NCBI GenBank assembly: GCA_029204225.1
Contig: CM055111.1
Coordinates: 12,898,697 to 12,962,696 of the forward strand
DNA: 64,000 nt
Reading direction: 5' to 3'
Source: Diphasiastrum complanatum
Taxonomy: Eukaryota; Streptophyta; Lycopodiopsida; Lycopodiales; Lycopodiaceae
In this document: piece by piece, positions 23,151-34,421 of the stretch
Position numbering within the stretch: position 1 is the stretch's first letter
How the letters are laid out: the number at the start of each line of letters is the position of its first letter
The notes under the pieces: generated by a model
Told to the model about the DNA's origin: nothing
What the model saw: only the letters and a program-made list of their open reading frames with translations
Database searches by the model: none
Position numbers and translations under genes: made by a program

Positions 23151-24656
23151 ATGTGCAAACTCAGTGATATAGGTGCCCCAAGAAAAGATAGCAGCATCGG
23201 AAGACCAGAAAAGCAAGCGATATGCCAGGAAACATGGATCATAAAGAGATCATCCTGACAAAGGATAGCTAAAATGGAGAAACGTGCACCAGCATGGTCA
23301 AAAGCCCAAGGTATCCATAAGGCCCACGAATGAGATGTAGCAATGGCACACGGTACCTTCAAGGCCCCTATCACGAGAAGAGCAAGCATGCCAAAAGCTC
23401 CAGAAGGTCCAAGAAATCAATGCATCATCTAATAAAGCATGATGCATAAAAACAATAGCAACAAATCTAGAAATAGTAGAGGCCCCAACTGAAAAACTGT
23501 AGCCGAAAAACTCATCCAGAAAGACCTCATATGGACATACCAATCCATCATAGGATACACCAAAAACGGATGGAGAATCGAATGACCCATCGGAACTGGC
23601 CGCAAGTGTAATCCCAAAGTACACACCAGGCGCACAAGTGAGGAATAGAAGAAATGCACTGGAACGTGGAACAGGACCCCCAACATCAATAGCAAGCAGC
23701 GGATCAATATCCACGTGTAGCTGGGGATGAGTATCAAAGCACATATGAGCAATACTGAAGTATATGGCGACAACATCCCCACAAACTATCCAAGAGAGGA
23801 GAAGGAACTCTCTCAAGGTACTCTAATGGTCTCGGAAAACCAGAACAAAGTGGCAACAAGCGATATGGAGCAACCTGAAATGTGACAATGATCAACAATC
23901 CAAGGAACAAATAGAGAGCCACATGCATAATCATAGAGATATCGGCACCATAGGCGATCAGTAATATGGAAAAACCAGCACCAATCAACAGGTCCAAATG
24001 GAAACCAAGCTATACGTAATAACCAGGAATGCCATATATCCACAGCATCGGCATGGACTGCAGCAAACCTATATGTAGAAACACAAGGAGACTGAAGGAT
24101 GCCCGTATACTCATCTAGAAAGATCCCAGCATATAAATACCCTAGATAAGTAATAGTGACCATCTCGCAAATATCCTCGGATGGAAAATGTGTAACGGTA
24201 AGGGCCAAAGGCGCATGAATCATGTAAGGAACCGTAGAAATATCATGAGGCGGTTCACAAACCTCAAGCAGAGATCCATGGAGTAAAGCGAAAGAAGATA
24301 CAACCTGATCACCAATAGCGAGGGAACCATCAAACGTGGACCCGTGAAGAACCCCATAGAAATCAGCAGGAACATCGGCCATAACGGACTCAAGAGATGG
24401 AGATATAGAGACCAATAAAGAAGATACTGCACCAACCACCGAACCAGGAGGGCTATCTGAGGTATGCACAAAAGCAATAGTAGAAATACCACCAAGGTAT
24501 ACAGCCTGAGGAAGAGGACCCATGGATGGTGAAAGTGAAGCAGCAACTGATGTACAGAAGAGCTGCATCCTGAGCCTTTGGCAGGCTACGCATAAACTGC
24601 TTCCCGGTAACCAACTGATAGTCACCCTGGGAATCGATACCAGCAAGTAAATGATG
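23151..24656 (-). other. Element B middle segment, homologous to element A, no RT
   Basis: Holds blocks shared with 10,660-11,570 of A (LAIGDQVVSSFALLHGS, YLERVPSPLLDS, DGLVCPYE). It also has extra stretches built on degenerate repeats of CCAAGGTATCC..AA(A/T)GCCC (near 22,970, 23,020, 23,310). No RT, RNase H or DDE motifs occur in six frames. The phrase-like repeats argue for expansion of non-coding sequence. Confidence 0.6.
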
Positions 24657-26190
24657 CTAACCAACATGAGTAAAGGAAAGTGTCTGCTGAGAGAGATCCA
24701 CAGCAACAGTACCAAGTGAAGAGAACCAGTCGTATGCCATATGGAGATCTACTGGAGTAGCCAAAGCATCTGAAACTGAAGACCCATGAATAATATCGAA
24801 ATAAGGAGCATAGGCGACAACATCTATAGCATGGCGCTCAGGACCACGAGTAGCATCAAAGTACTCAACAACAATATCAAAGCATATAACATCATCATCA
24901 ATAGTATCACAGCATGCTATATCAGTATCAACAAGGACCATATCAGCCACAACCTGTATATGTGAATCAGCATCAGTAGGAACCTGTATATGTGACTCTG
25001 ACTCACTATGGGATACAATGACGAGCTCAAGTAGATCAATAACTATCTCAAGTAAATCAGGCAACTCGCTCAAACTGTGTGATATAGGATCCTGAAGGTC
25101 AGCAAACTCTGCAGACGTGTAACGTCGGACAAAAGCAGGTCGAGGGGTCGGAGGACGAGGAGATGAAGGGACAATGCAAGGAGCTGGAACTGAAGGGGCA
25201 GGTGTAGGGGTGGACATAGCGGGAAAAGATGAAGCAGAAGGACGGTGTCAAGAGAAGCGGGAAGGAAGGGTGTCAGAGTACTTGTGCTGTAAAGTACTAG
25301 CAAAAGACATCGCCTCAACAAGTGTGGGAGGACGGAACGAAAAAACATCGTGACGTAAGGCACCACAAAGCCCAGCAATATAACGAGAAATAAGCTCAGT
25401 GGCCGGTAGATCTGTGAAAAGATAAGAAAGCTCCATAAACTGATCTCCTATAAAAAGAAAGGTCACTGGTCTGAGTGAGACTACGGAATGTATCACATTG
25501 GCGGTCGAGCCACTGAGGATCAATCATAGCATGACGGAGGTCACGGCGAGAGGTATGCCATATATGGAGCCCTTCCCGATCAGGATCAGCTCGATAAACT
25601 CGCCACCACGTGGCGGCGCGTCCATCTAAGTGTAAAGCAGCCAACTGGATCTTCTGAGGATCAGTCTTAGGGTAGATCTGAAAATATGTGTCAAGCTTAG
25701 CAAACCAATTCTCTAATAAGTTCTTGTCAGAGGAACCGGAATAGGTAGCAAGCTGTACCCTATCACGAAAGTCTCAAGCAAAGTGTGGCTTAGGAACTGG
25801 GGGACGTGGAAAGAAACTAGGAGGTGGGTTAGGTGGAATAAACAGTCCACCACCAAGCTGACTGATAGAAGAAGATGGAAATCCAAATGGAGGGGGAGTC
25901 CCAAATGAAGGAAAGACAGGAGCTTTTCCAGGACCATGAGGCTGTAAAGAATCAACATGTGACTACATAGTAGCAAAGCCGGTCATAACTGTATCGAAGC
26001 GAAGAATGAGGCCAGAAAGGGTATCATCCATGCGCCGAAACTGATCGGATAGGTTTTCCTTAACAGTTTCACTCGAGGTAGGTGAATGTACCAAGGAATA
26101 GACAAAAACTTGAGGGAGCGGACTCTTGTTGTCACCCCAAATTAGTCTGTTAAAACCAATATTATCACAACTAAGAAAGGGCAACAATCA
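24657..26190 (-). pseudogene. Element B gag with acidic spacer replacing knuckle and protease
   Basis: From 26,187: SDQFRRMDDTLSGLILRFDT, a Pro-rich spacer, then the gag core (LDGRAATWWRVY, TDLPATELISRYIAGLCGAL). After RRYTSAEFADLQ, where A has its CCHC knuckle, B instead has an Asp/Glu/Ser-rich tract of about 130 residues with repeated HIQV. It then rejoins A at DWFSSLGTVAVDLSQQTLSF, the end of protease. Stops at about 25,980 and 25,780 and frame changes break gag. Confidence 0.8.
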
Positions 26191-26219
26191 ACAAATGGAA
26201 AAAAAGTGAAAATGAAGGC

Positions 26220-27010
26220 TGTAAAAATGCGCTGGACAGCCAGGAGGGAAATGTCAAATTGGAATATCAAACGGAGTCGGGATTCCGTGAAATGTGGTTG
26301 AGGATGAGCGCTGGAGAGCCTTTTGATAAACTGTGAAAGATGGCTGGAAACGGATAAAATAATAGGCGAAAGTGATAAGTCGGAAGGGCTGGGGCAGCGA
26401 TGAACAGGATGCAGGATCTTGGCAATTTGGAATAGCAAACGATTACGGAATTGGGTGATTTTTGGATAAGAGGCTAAAGAGAGAGAGAGAGAGCTGAAGA
26501 TCCAAGCTGAAAATGGGTGCTGGGCAGCAGCTAGTAAGATCCACAAATGTCCTGCAACATGATGGAAAAACCGCTGAAAATGGTGATGAAGTAGGGCGCT
26601 GGACAGCCTCCAAACAATCAGCAAAATGGACAGCAAATCGGTGGAGAAATCTGTCGAAGATGGCAAGGTAGTAGGGCACTGGGCAGTAGCTACCAAAATC
26701 CGCACATAACCTGAAAAAAAAAATGGAGAAAACCGCTGAAAATGGTGATGAAGTAGGGCGCTGGACAGCCTCCAATCAAGCCACGAAATGGGCAGCAAAT
26801 CGGTGGAGAAAATCGACGAAAGTGACAAAGTAGTAGGGCGTTGGCCAGCCTCTACCAAATCTAGAAAAACGATGGAAATCTGATGAAAAAATCGACGAAA
26901 GTGATGGGTTAGTAGGGCGTTGGACAGCCTCTACTAAATCCGAAAAAACAATGGAAATCTGATGAAAAAATCGACAAAAGTGATGGGTTAGTAGGGCGCT
27001 GGACAGCCTC
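26220..27010 (-). repeat. Leader repeat array of element B, about 80-bp period
   Basis: About ten copies of the plus-strand word GTAGGGCGCTGGACAGCCTC or variants, near 26,228, 26,306, 26,388, 26,518, 26,590, 26,671, 26,752, 26,833, 26,911 and 26,990. Spacing is 72-82 bp except one longer gap. The array sits between primer site and gag. Confidence 0.82.
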
Positions 27011-27043
27011 TACTAAATCTGAAAAAGTAGTGCACAGGAAAGT

Positions 27044-27055
27044 GCTCTGATACCA
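27044..27055 (-). other. Primer binding site of element B
   Basis: GCTCTGATACCA on the plus strand, the complement of TGGTATCAGAGC, abuts the 5' LTR directly. Confidence 0.92.
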
Positions 27056-27496
27056 AGTTACGAATAAAGCCACAGCTGATCTAAAGCTAAGCTATGAAAG
27101 CATCACATAAGCCAGACTTAAGCTATGAAAGCAGCACATAAGCAAGACTTAACCCTAGAAAGTAGGAAAGAGAGAGATTAAGGAGACTAAAGAGAGAGAT
27201 CAATATCATCAGCTGAATAACAAATGACATAGTTTCCCTACTTATAGCCAAGAGGAAGCCCTAAAAGGAAGCTTCCGGTGGCTAGGGCCCAACTGGGAGG
27301 GAAAATAGTGCGCCCTCCAAGAAGGCCCCCACTCTCCAGTAATATGTCCAATGGCCTAATAATGAGTAATAAGGTCAAAGGCCAACCATAAAGTCTAAGT
27401 GTCACTAATGAATAAAAAAGGGCCCAAGGCCTACTTATGATAAAGTAAAGTAAATGTAAATGGACGCGGCGAATGTAATGAGCCGAGTCCATAACT
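27056..27496 (-). repeat. 5' LTR of element B
   Basis: 441 bp, nearly identical to 21,631-22,068; ends in AGTTACG and CATAACT on the plus strand, followed by the TSD CTTTC. Confidence 0.94.
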
Positions 27497-27501
27497 CTTT
27501 C

Positions 27502-27881
27502 CCACCTTCCTGTAGGTATCTCAAGTGGATGTAGCAAGCTCGAAGGACTTACTCTCTCGGCCTTGTTCACCTGACAAGCTGTGCAACGCTGGACATACTC
27601 TCTTACATCCTGCTGCAATCGTGGCCAGAAATAATGCCTTCTCAAAAGCTCACTGGTCTTATCAATACCAGGGTGCCCTGCGCAGGGACTATCATGGCAT
27701 TCATGAAGTATCTTACGATGAACATCCTTCACGTCTGGCACGAAAACTTTTCCATTTCTCAATAACATACCATCCTTCACGGTGTATGTTAAATATGTAC
27801 TGGTGTGTGCCTCTACGGAAGCGACAACCTCGACTGACTCTTCCGTTTGGTCAACTACCTTGCGCGCATTAGGCCACACAC
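27502..27881 (-). pseudogene. Gypsy C integrase N-terminal part
   Basis: Contains the HHCC zinc-binding region (HECHDSPCAGHPGIDKT, then CTACQVNKAER) and LLHPLEIPTGRWER, where element B begins. A single TAA at about 27,880-27,882 separates it from the RNase H end in the same frame, so translation through it would need readthrough. Confidence 0.9.
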
Positions 27882-27882
27882 G

Positions 27883-30156
27883 CTAACAATGCGGGTCCTT
27901 TTCTTGAACCTTCTTAATCTCCTCCATGAGACCACTGTCAACCACAGTAAAGCTCATCTGATACAGTATACGAGATAGTGCATCAGCAACCACATTTTCC
28001 TTCCCTCTTCGGAAGTGAATTTCCAAATGAAATTCCTGCATCAGCTCGGCCCACCGAGCTTGGCGGCCCTTCAAATCTGGCTGAGTGCAAAAATACCTTG
28101 AAGTATGATGATCAGTGTACACATAAAACTCGGCGCCATATAAATAATGTCTCCACACCTTGAGTGCATGTATAATCGCATACATCTCTTGCTCGTGTGT
28201 AGGATATCTCTGTTGAGCTGGTGTCAACTTCTTACTCTCAAAGGCTACTGGTCTACCCTCTTGGCTCAACACTGCACCTACGGCAATGCCACTTGCATCC
28301 GTCTCTAGGTCAAAAGGTTTATGGGTATCCACAATCTTGAGAACTGGAGCCGTGGCCACAGACTCCTTCAAGTTCTCAAAACGTTGCTGAGCTTCAGCAT
28401 CCCATCGAACCACAATGTTGTGTTTCCTTAACTGGTCTGTTAAAGGAGTAGCTATCCAGGAATAATTCCTAACGAACCGCCAGTAGAACTTACAAAAGCC
28501 TAAGAAAGACTGTATTTGGCGTATATCGGCAGGCCTCGGCCACTTCTTAACCACAGCCACCTTGGCTAGATCAACCGAAATACCCTCAGCTGTCACTACG
28601 TGACCCAAATACTCGACACGAGTCTTACACAACTCTGTCTTCTGAGCATTGCCATACAAGACAGAAGCTTGTAACTTGCCCAAAACGGTCTTCAGATGAA
28701 TCTCATGCTCCTCAAACACTTTACTAAAAACCAATATATCGTCAATAAAATTGACGACAAACTTGCCCATATAGTCTCGCAAAACATCGTTCATGAGCAT
28801 CATGAACGTGGCTGGGGCATTGGTTAACCCAAATGGCATAACCAAAAATTCATAATGACCGAAACGGGTTCGGAAGGCCGTCTTCTGGACGTCTTCATCT
28901 CGAATCCGTATTTGATGGTATCCACTTTTGAGATCTATCTTACTGAAAATGGTTGCACCTTGCAATGCATCCAGTAGATCATCAATCCTGGGCATCGGAT
29001 ACCTGTGCTTTACAGTGATGTTATTCAATCCCCTGTAATCTACACACATCCGGAAACTACCATTCTTTTTCTTAACAAGTAAAATAGGAGAGGCGAAAGG
29101 TGAATAACTTGGACGGATGTACCCGAACTTGAGATACTCCTCCAACATCTTTCTCACTTCCTCTTCCTCTTTTAGGCTCATCCTATAAGGAGGCCTACAT
29201 ACCGGACTTGCCCTTGGAACGAGCTCAATACGATGATCAACGTTCCGACTAGGCGGCAATCCCTCTGGCATATTACTAATTAGCACGTGTTTAAACTGAG
29301 TGCGGATGGACTTCTCCAACTCACTTGCTGGGTCACATCTAGGCTGTAAAGAAAATGCATGTACACTAGGGGATGCAAAAGTAAATGAAGCTTCTTGTGG
29401 TTTATTAATGAGTGTGCTTATCTGATTATTATCAACATAAGAATCAAAACTGGAATCAACATTCACATAACACAACCACAAATATTGAATCTCCATTCTC
29501 TTTATTTGCATATAGGTAACAAGAGGACCCTCAACAGATGGTCTCTCCCCCTTTAAGACATGAGACATACCCTCATGCCCGAACTTATACACATGTGATT
29601 TAAAATCTATAGCAGGCTGCTTACTTGCATGCCACCGCTTACCAAGTACAATATCAAACTTAGCTAGTTTAGTGATTTCAAAATCTAACTTCTCGGTATA
29701 CGCCTGAATAGACAAAGACGCCCGAGAGATTCTTTCATCCCAAACCTCTGTTCCCTTACCATCTGGCATCTCAACAATATACCGGTAATCAGATGGAACA
29801 GTAGCCAAGTGAAATTTCTTCACCACACGAGAATTGATAATATTATGCGAGGAACCGGTGTCAAATAAGACGAGCATGTCATGACCTTCCAGTTTTCCCC
29901 TCATGTGTATCAGTTCACTATCTAGAAACTGATAAGTTTCCCGCGCTTTGGTGGACAAAAAACAAACTGGTGCCTCTGGAACAAGCTTCTGCACCGAAAT
30001 AGTCATGACACGACGAGTGTCCTCATCATCACTTACCAACAAGTCATCCAAAATTTCCTCATCCTTGCCCTCATCTTGACGTTGCATAGTATGGAGCTTC
30101 TTGCCCGTACGTCGAGGACAATCTTTGAAAAGATGCTTGCCAAGATAGAAAAACAC
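27883..30156 (-). pseudogene. Gypsy C protease-RT-RNase H
   Basis: A 757-codon open frame. Protease MLVLFDTGSSHNIINSRVV keeps DTG. RT runs from PYRMSLKEEEEVRKML through VDYRGLNNITVKHRYPMPRI, LKSGYHQIRIRDEDVQKTAF and MPFGLTNAPATF to the catalytic box NFIDDILVFS. RNase H has LETDASGIAVGAVLS, SKKLTPAQQRYPTHEQEMYA, VYTDHHTSRYF and VVADALSR. Both polymerase Asp residues and the RNase H acids look intact. Gag lies upstream in another frame; the stop at 27,880-27,882 and element B disable integrase. Confidence 0.94.
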
Positions 30157-31180
30157 ATAATCCGTCTTTCTTGGCCTTTTCCTTTTGCTCAGGACTAAGG
30201 GGAGACTTGTCGTAAGAACGCAGAGCCATAGGAGATCCCGCCTTGCGCTTCAAAGTCTGCTGCATCTGGATAGGATCCTTCTGCGAAAAGCCTTTCTGAC
30301 CAGCTTGGCCAGACTTTCGCGAACCCTTCTTCTGAGGCCAGCTTGGCGCTCCAGATTCAGCCTTGGTGCGCACATTACCTTCAAAGTTGAGAGCTGTAGC
30401 AACTGCCTCTTCTAAGGTCTTGCACCCTTCATTAAGCACTAAAGGCCTCAACTCTTCACAAAGGCCAAATACGAACTTGTGAACTACCAGCCACTTGGGA
30501 ATCTCTTTCGGAATCTTGATAAGTATCTCACGATACCTGTCAGCATATTCCTGCACCATGTACTGCCTCTGACGATGCAAAAGCCAAGCATCCGTCGCAC
30601 GCACATGCTCATGTGGAGGAATAAACTGAGCTCTAAAAGCTTGCTTAAACTCAAGCCAAGTGGATGGAGCCTGGTTAGACTTCAACAAGTTGCGCCACCA
30701 CCTGTCAGCAAAATTAGTGAAATGGTAAGCAGCTTTGCGGACCCGCCAACCCTCATCAGTTGGGGACCATTTCAAATCAAAATACTCTTCCCACTTATGC
30801 AACCACTGATCTACGATATCAATATTGCGTTGTGGAGTGTTTCCAGCGAAACGGGTAGGTTTAATATCTTTGTCTTCTGGACAGGGTGGAGGTAACATAG
30901 GACGAACAGCAGAAGACGGATAAGGTGGAGCATACTGCGAGGAAGACGCATAACCACCAGCTACCATCATTGCTCGCATCTCTGCGACGGTCTTTTCCAC
31001 ACTATCCATGCGAGCTTGCACAGAAGGGGAAGTACCAGCAGGCGAACGGGCAGCCACTGTAGGCGGACTATGGGCAGGACTAAGCACAGGGCTGGGTGGT
31101 GGTGATGGAAGAGCAACGGGTGGACTGAGCGGAATATCAACTCTATCCTCTTCCATTATGAAACACAATAGAGACAGCAC
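30071..31180 (-). pseudogene. Gypsy C gag, frameshifted at the zinc knuckle
   Basis: About 360 codons; a likely start is the Met of MEEDRVDIPLSPP at about 31,156, just inside the longer frame. It has a Pro/Ser-rich N-terminus, then the retrotransposon-gag core (WLHKWEEYFDLKWSP, FADRWWRNLLKSNQ, WLEFKQAFRAQFIPP, VQEYADRYREI). A basic stretch follows. The CCHC knuckle is split between frames: the gag frame loses it after KKDGLC and the pol frame holds KHLFKDC with only part of the ligands. Confidence 0.9.
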
Positions 31181-31942
31181 GGAATCAAGCTAAAAATTGC
31201 AATTACTGAAACACAGTCAGGAAAAGAAATGTTCAGCCTATTGACAATTTAGAACTGAAAGAGACAAAAGGCAACTAGAAAGTAACAAAGCCAAGGACAG
31301 GTAGTACTTCCCTTGCGTCCTACGCTGGTACACAAGTCGGTAAAGAACTTAATTTGGGCACCAAATCGGCTTGAAAGTCGAAAAAAACAGGAAAAAAACG
31401 GGTTGTTTGACGTCGAATTTCTTCCAAACGGCAAAAGCTTTTCACAAACGGTCAATTAGCAGTAGGTCGCCCTCCTACTAGGCCCAATCTGAAACTTTAA
31501 CAGCAAAAATCGGAGATAAATCGGAGAAGTTATGTCCAATCCAAAATTTTGCTTGGAAACCAACTTTTTAGTGAAACAGAGGCAAATCTGCTCCAAAACC
31601 AGCGTATAATGGCTCTAAAGGATCGCTATGGATACTAGAAACATGCTCCCAAAATCTGATCAGGATCTGAGAAGGCTCCGAAAAGTTATGAGCGAAAATA
31701 CTTCTAAAAAAATGCGCTGGAGCATCTGATTTCTTTTGCCAAGTTTTTCCTCCCTCAAACGGGTGTTTGTGGGCTCCCTGTATGCTGGAACAGCAATGCT
31801 AAAGGCCCACCTTTCTTCTCCAATCTGTTTCCCACGTTTTCTCCCTCCAAAATCTTCAAAAACAAGCAAAATCTGACAATTTCTACACTTTCTCTCTCTA
31901 GAACGACGTTTTCTCTCTTTAGAACGAGGCTCTGATACCAAT
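31181..31942 (-). other. Gypsy C leader and primer site
   Basis: About 760 bp of untranslated leader. The primer site complement (CTCTGATACCAAT, 31,930-31,942) sits next to the LTR. Two overlapping ORFs at 31,660-32,063 look incidental. Confidence 0.8.
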
Positions 31943-32420
31943 TGTCACAAGCCAGTCTCTCCAAGCTCGTGAATCCTAGAAGCCGGTGTGTAGAATGAAC
32001 CTCCCAACCATAGGCACCCCCTCCTTGAGTCCTTCTACCTACTATTCCCGTCAACTGGCACATGGCATCCTCCTGTGGGTGATCAATCCACTTGGCATGC
32101 CTAGCCCCTGTGACCTGTGAATACTGAGTGACTCATAGGGCACCACCCCGTGCCCCGCTAAAGACCTGTGACCCTCTTGGTCACCCCGACTACTTGCCGG
32201 CTAGCATCTCGTCACTGACGGCTAGGGTCCCAACGGTCAAGACACACCGCATCTCTGACAACTTGTTAGGCGGCCACACCGGGTCACTGCTCGTGACGCA
32301 CCGGTCCCAACTTGGGACTGATGTCCTCCTCGGTCACTGGCCATTGCCAATACTTGGCCTCAGGCCCTCTGGTGACCGGCCGTGCCAAGGTCATGATAGA
32401 GTCGTAACTGGACTCTAACA
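31943..32420 (-). repeat. 5' LTR of gypsy C
   Basis: 478 bp; partner of 20,077-20,555, followed by TSD ACTCT at 32,421-32,425. Confidence 0.95.
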
Positions 32421-32425
32421 ACTCT

Positions 32426-33336
32426 CAATAAACAACTATCAAGTAGAGATAATCATTTAGAAGTCTGATTTTCATTTATTCAATTGAAAACATCAATTGA
32501 TTCTAAGATATATTCATAAACTGAAATGGAAGTATGAATTCATATAACTTAAACAGTCCTTTAGAATCTAGTTCTACTCTAGAAGGAATTATATGAATTT
32601 CAATCCAATCGTATCGTATTTAAGAAATTTCTAAAAAGTAGAGGTTTAAATTAAAAGAGAAACAGCTTTTAAGGGTTTCCGATTTGGAATTTATGAGATA
32701 CCATTGAGGGATCTGGATCTATATCTCATAACCTCTCCAAATACCCTAAACAAGTTTAACCAATGGTTTCAACTGTTAGCATTACCAGTAATGTAAATAC
32801 TACCCACTGGTTTACAGATCATTCTCACATAAGAATTTCCTCTTTGAAATCATTGATGTCCTATACCATCAGTTTCCTCTCCAAGAAAGCCCTTTGCTTT
32901 TAGATCCGACCATCAGAAAATCAAAAAGATTATCTGACCATCCTATATCCAACATAGGATCCACTCTTCAACCATTTCCAGAAAAATTATCTCCAACTAT
33001 TGAATTCTCCATTTCCTTAAGTTTTCACAGTAGACGACAATATCATCTAAGAATACCACTAGGCATTGACCCCAATATGGACGAGAAACCCCTAAGATAC
33101 CAATGTAAAGACCACTAGGGAGAAACCCCTAAGATGAGGATAGGAAAAAACAAGAGAGACTGTGGAGCAAAACCACCCAACCAATCCTAGATCCCTCCTG
33201 GAGAATCCTCCTAGATATAGCCCCCAAGCCATGCCATGTGATAGCAAGAGGAGAAGAGCTCACTAGTAACCTAGGTCCTAGACCAAAGTCGTCGACGGGA
33301 TAATCTCTACCTCAATATATATAGAGAGTGGGATCC
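32426..33336 (-). other. Element G interior, 5' part, non-coding
   Basis: About 0.9 kb without recognisable coding. Next to the right LTR I do not see the initiator-Met primer site used by the other elements (the minus strand reads GGATCCCACTC), so G may use another tRNA. Confidence 0.6.
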
Positions 33337-33601
33337 TGTGCATGACCACATGCAATCCCCATGCAGGTCAACTATAAATAGATCACAACTCTTCATGCAT
33401 ATCTCCTACCTAAACCAGTCACACGTACATGCACTACTCCATATGTCTCAATTAGAGCGTCTGGGTCCTCTCAAGGTTATTAATCACCAACAGGCCTGGA
33501 TGTGGAATAAAATCTAGGCGTGACTAATAATCTCGAACACTGGAGGGCCGGTCTACCATATTAGGACTATTCCATGTCCTTAGCTGAATATGGTCGTAAC
33601 A
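33337..33601 (-). repeat. 5' LTR of element G
   Basis: 265 bp, matching 18,393-18,657. Confidence 0.9.
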
Positions 33602-33764
33602 CTTTCGCTATGAGAAGATTCTTCATCATGTAACTCCACAAGGAGTAGTTTGTCCCATCCAACCGATCTTCACTAAACAAAGAACCGATAGCTTCCGATT
33701 CTTTAGCCATTACCTCCAACAGAATTTCAGCTTGTAATAGATAGGAAAGAGAGCCTTTCCACAA
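33602..33764 (-). pseudogene. Copia E gag N-terminus
   Basis: The Met at about 33,710 begins MAKESEAIGSLFSEDRLDG, then NYSLWSYMMKNLLIAK. This is the L.G.NY..W...M...L signature of copia gag. It breaks at the element G boundary; roughly 200 residues of gag before the knuckle at 18,340 are gone. Confidence 0.82.
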
Positions 33765-34421
33765 CCAAATCTACTCAAAAATTTGCAGCAAACAAAGAGC
33801 TAAAAGTAGGAGCACCAGATGTCTTCCAATCTACCAAAGTGCCCAAAGGATAATGGAAAGATGGCTGTCTTTCTGCACAAAAAAACCAGCTTCTTGAAAA
33901 TTAGGTTAGCTTCAAATGAAGCCTACACCGAAACCCAATTAGGAAGCCAAATAGTGTGATCAACACACACTTCAATAGGGCTATTGAAAGCACCCTACTG
34001 CTTGCTGAAAATCTGCAATTTTTCAGCCACAACTTTGCCCTAAACCAAAATAGGGTATGCTGAATATTGGGCGCCCTCTTTCACAAATGCAAACCTGAAA
34101 ACAAAAACAGCAAGATAAGGAGACACCAAAAGCAAAAATCAGTAGCAGATTTTTGGGCACCCTCCTCCAAACAAAACTTGCTAAAAACTGGTTGCATAAA
34201 AATCAGATTTGAGATTCTGATCTTTGGGTGCCACAAATTGCTCCTCCAAGATCTGTGATGGGCACCCTCCTTCAACCTGAAAAGAGACAAAAAAGCTGGT
34301 CCAAACTCCACTTGGAAAGATCAGCAGTATGCTGAAATTTCAGAACAAAAAGTAGAGAAGATCCTATTCTGGTAGGGCGCCAACATACAAGCTTGCTGCA
34401 GATCCAGTAGCTCTGATACCA
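33765..34421 (-). other. Copia E leader
   Basis: Untranslated leader with several copies of GGGCGCCC or GGGCACCCTC (near 34,070, 34,156, 34,262, 34,376). The primer site complement CTCTGATACCA ends at 34,421. Confidence 0.7.

Larger units (their letters stand above)
21626..27501 (-). mobile_element. Element B with TSD CTTTC, inserted in gypsy C integrase
   Basis: LTRs 21,631-22,068 and 27,056-27,496 with exact duplications CTTTC at 21,626-21,630 and 27,497-27,501. Removing it and one duplication rejoins the gypsy C frame between PTGRWER and ESISMDF. LTR ends, primer site and leader repeats match element A. The interior has gag, an acidic spacer, the shared middle segment and the last third of integrase; no RT or RNase H occurs. 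Confidence 0.94.
20072..32425 (-). mobile_element. Gypsy C with TSD ACTCT, inserted in element G
   Basis: LTRs 20,077-20,555 and 31,943-32,420; perfect duplications ACTCT at 20,072-20,076 and 32,421-32,425. The primer site complement CTCTGATACCAAT is at 31,930-31,942; on the minus strand a purine tract (GAGGAGGGAAGGAT) adjoins the 3' LTR. The order is gag, protease, RT, RNase H, integrase, chromodomain-like tail. Element B splits its integrase. Without B it is about 6.5 kb. Confidence 0.95.
18393..33601 (-). mobile_element. Element G: non-coding LTR retrotransposon in copia E gag
   Basis: Two 265-bp LTRs, 18,393-18,657 and 33,337-33,601, share TGTGCATGACC...GGTCGTAACA (TG...CA on the minus strand). 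A purine tract (AAGGGAGGAAGAA) adjoins the left LTR on the minus strand, making it the 3' LTR. The interior totals about 2.3 kb once gypsy C is removed and has no coding ORF, so it is a non-autonomous LARD-like element. No 5-bp duplication is seen (ATCCT against CTTTC), and the middle of copia E gag is missing at this point. Confidence 0.82.
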
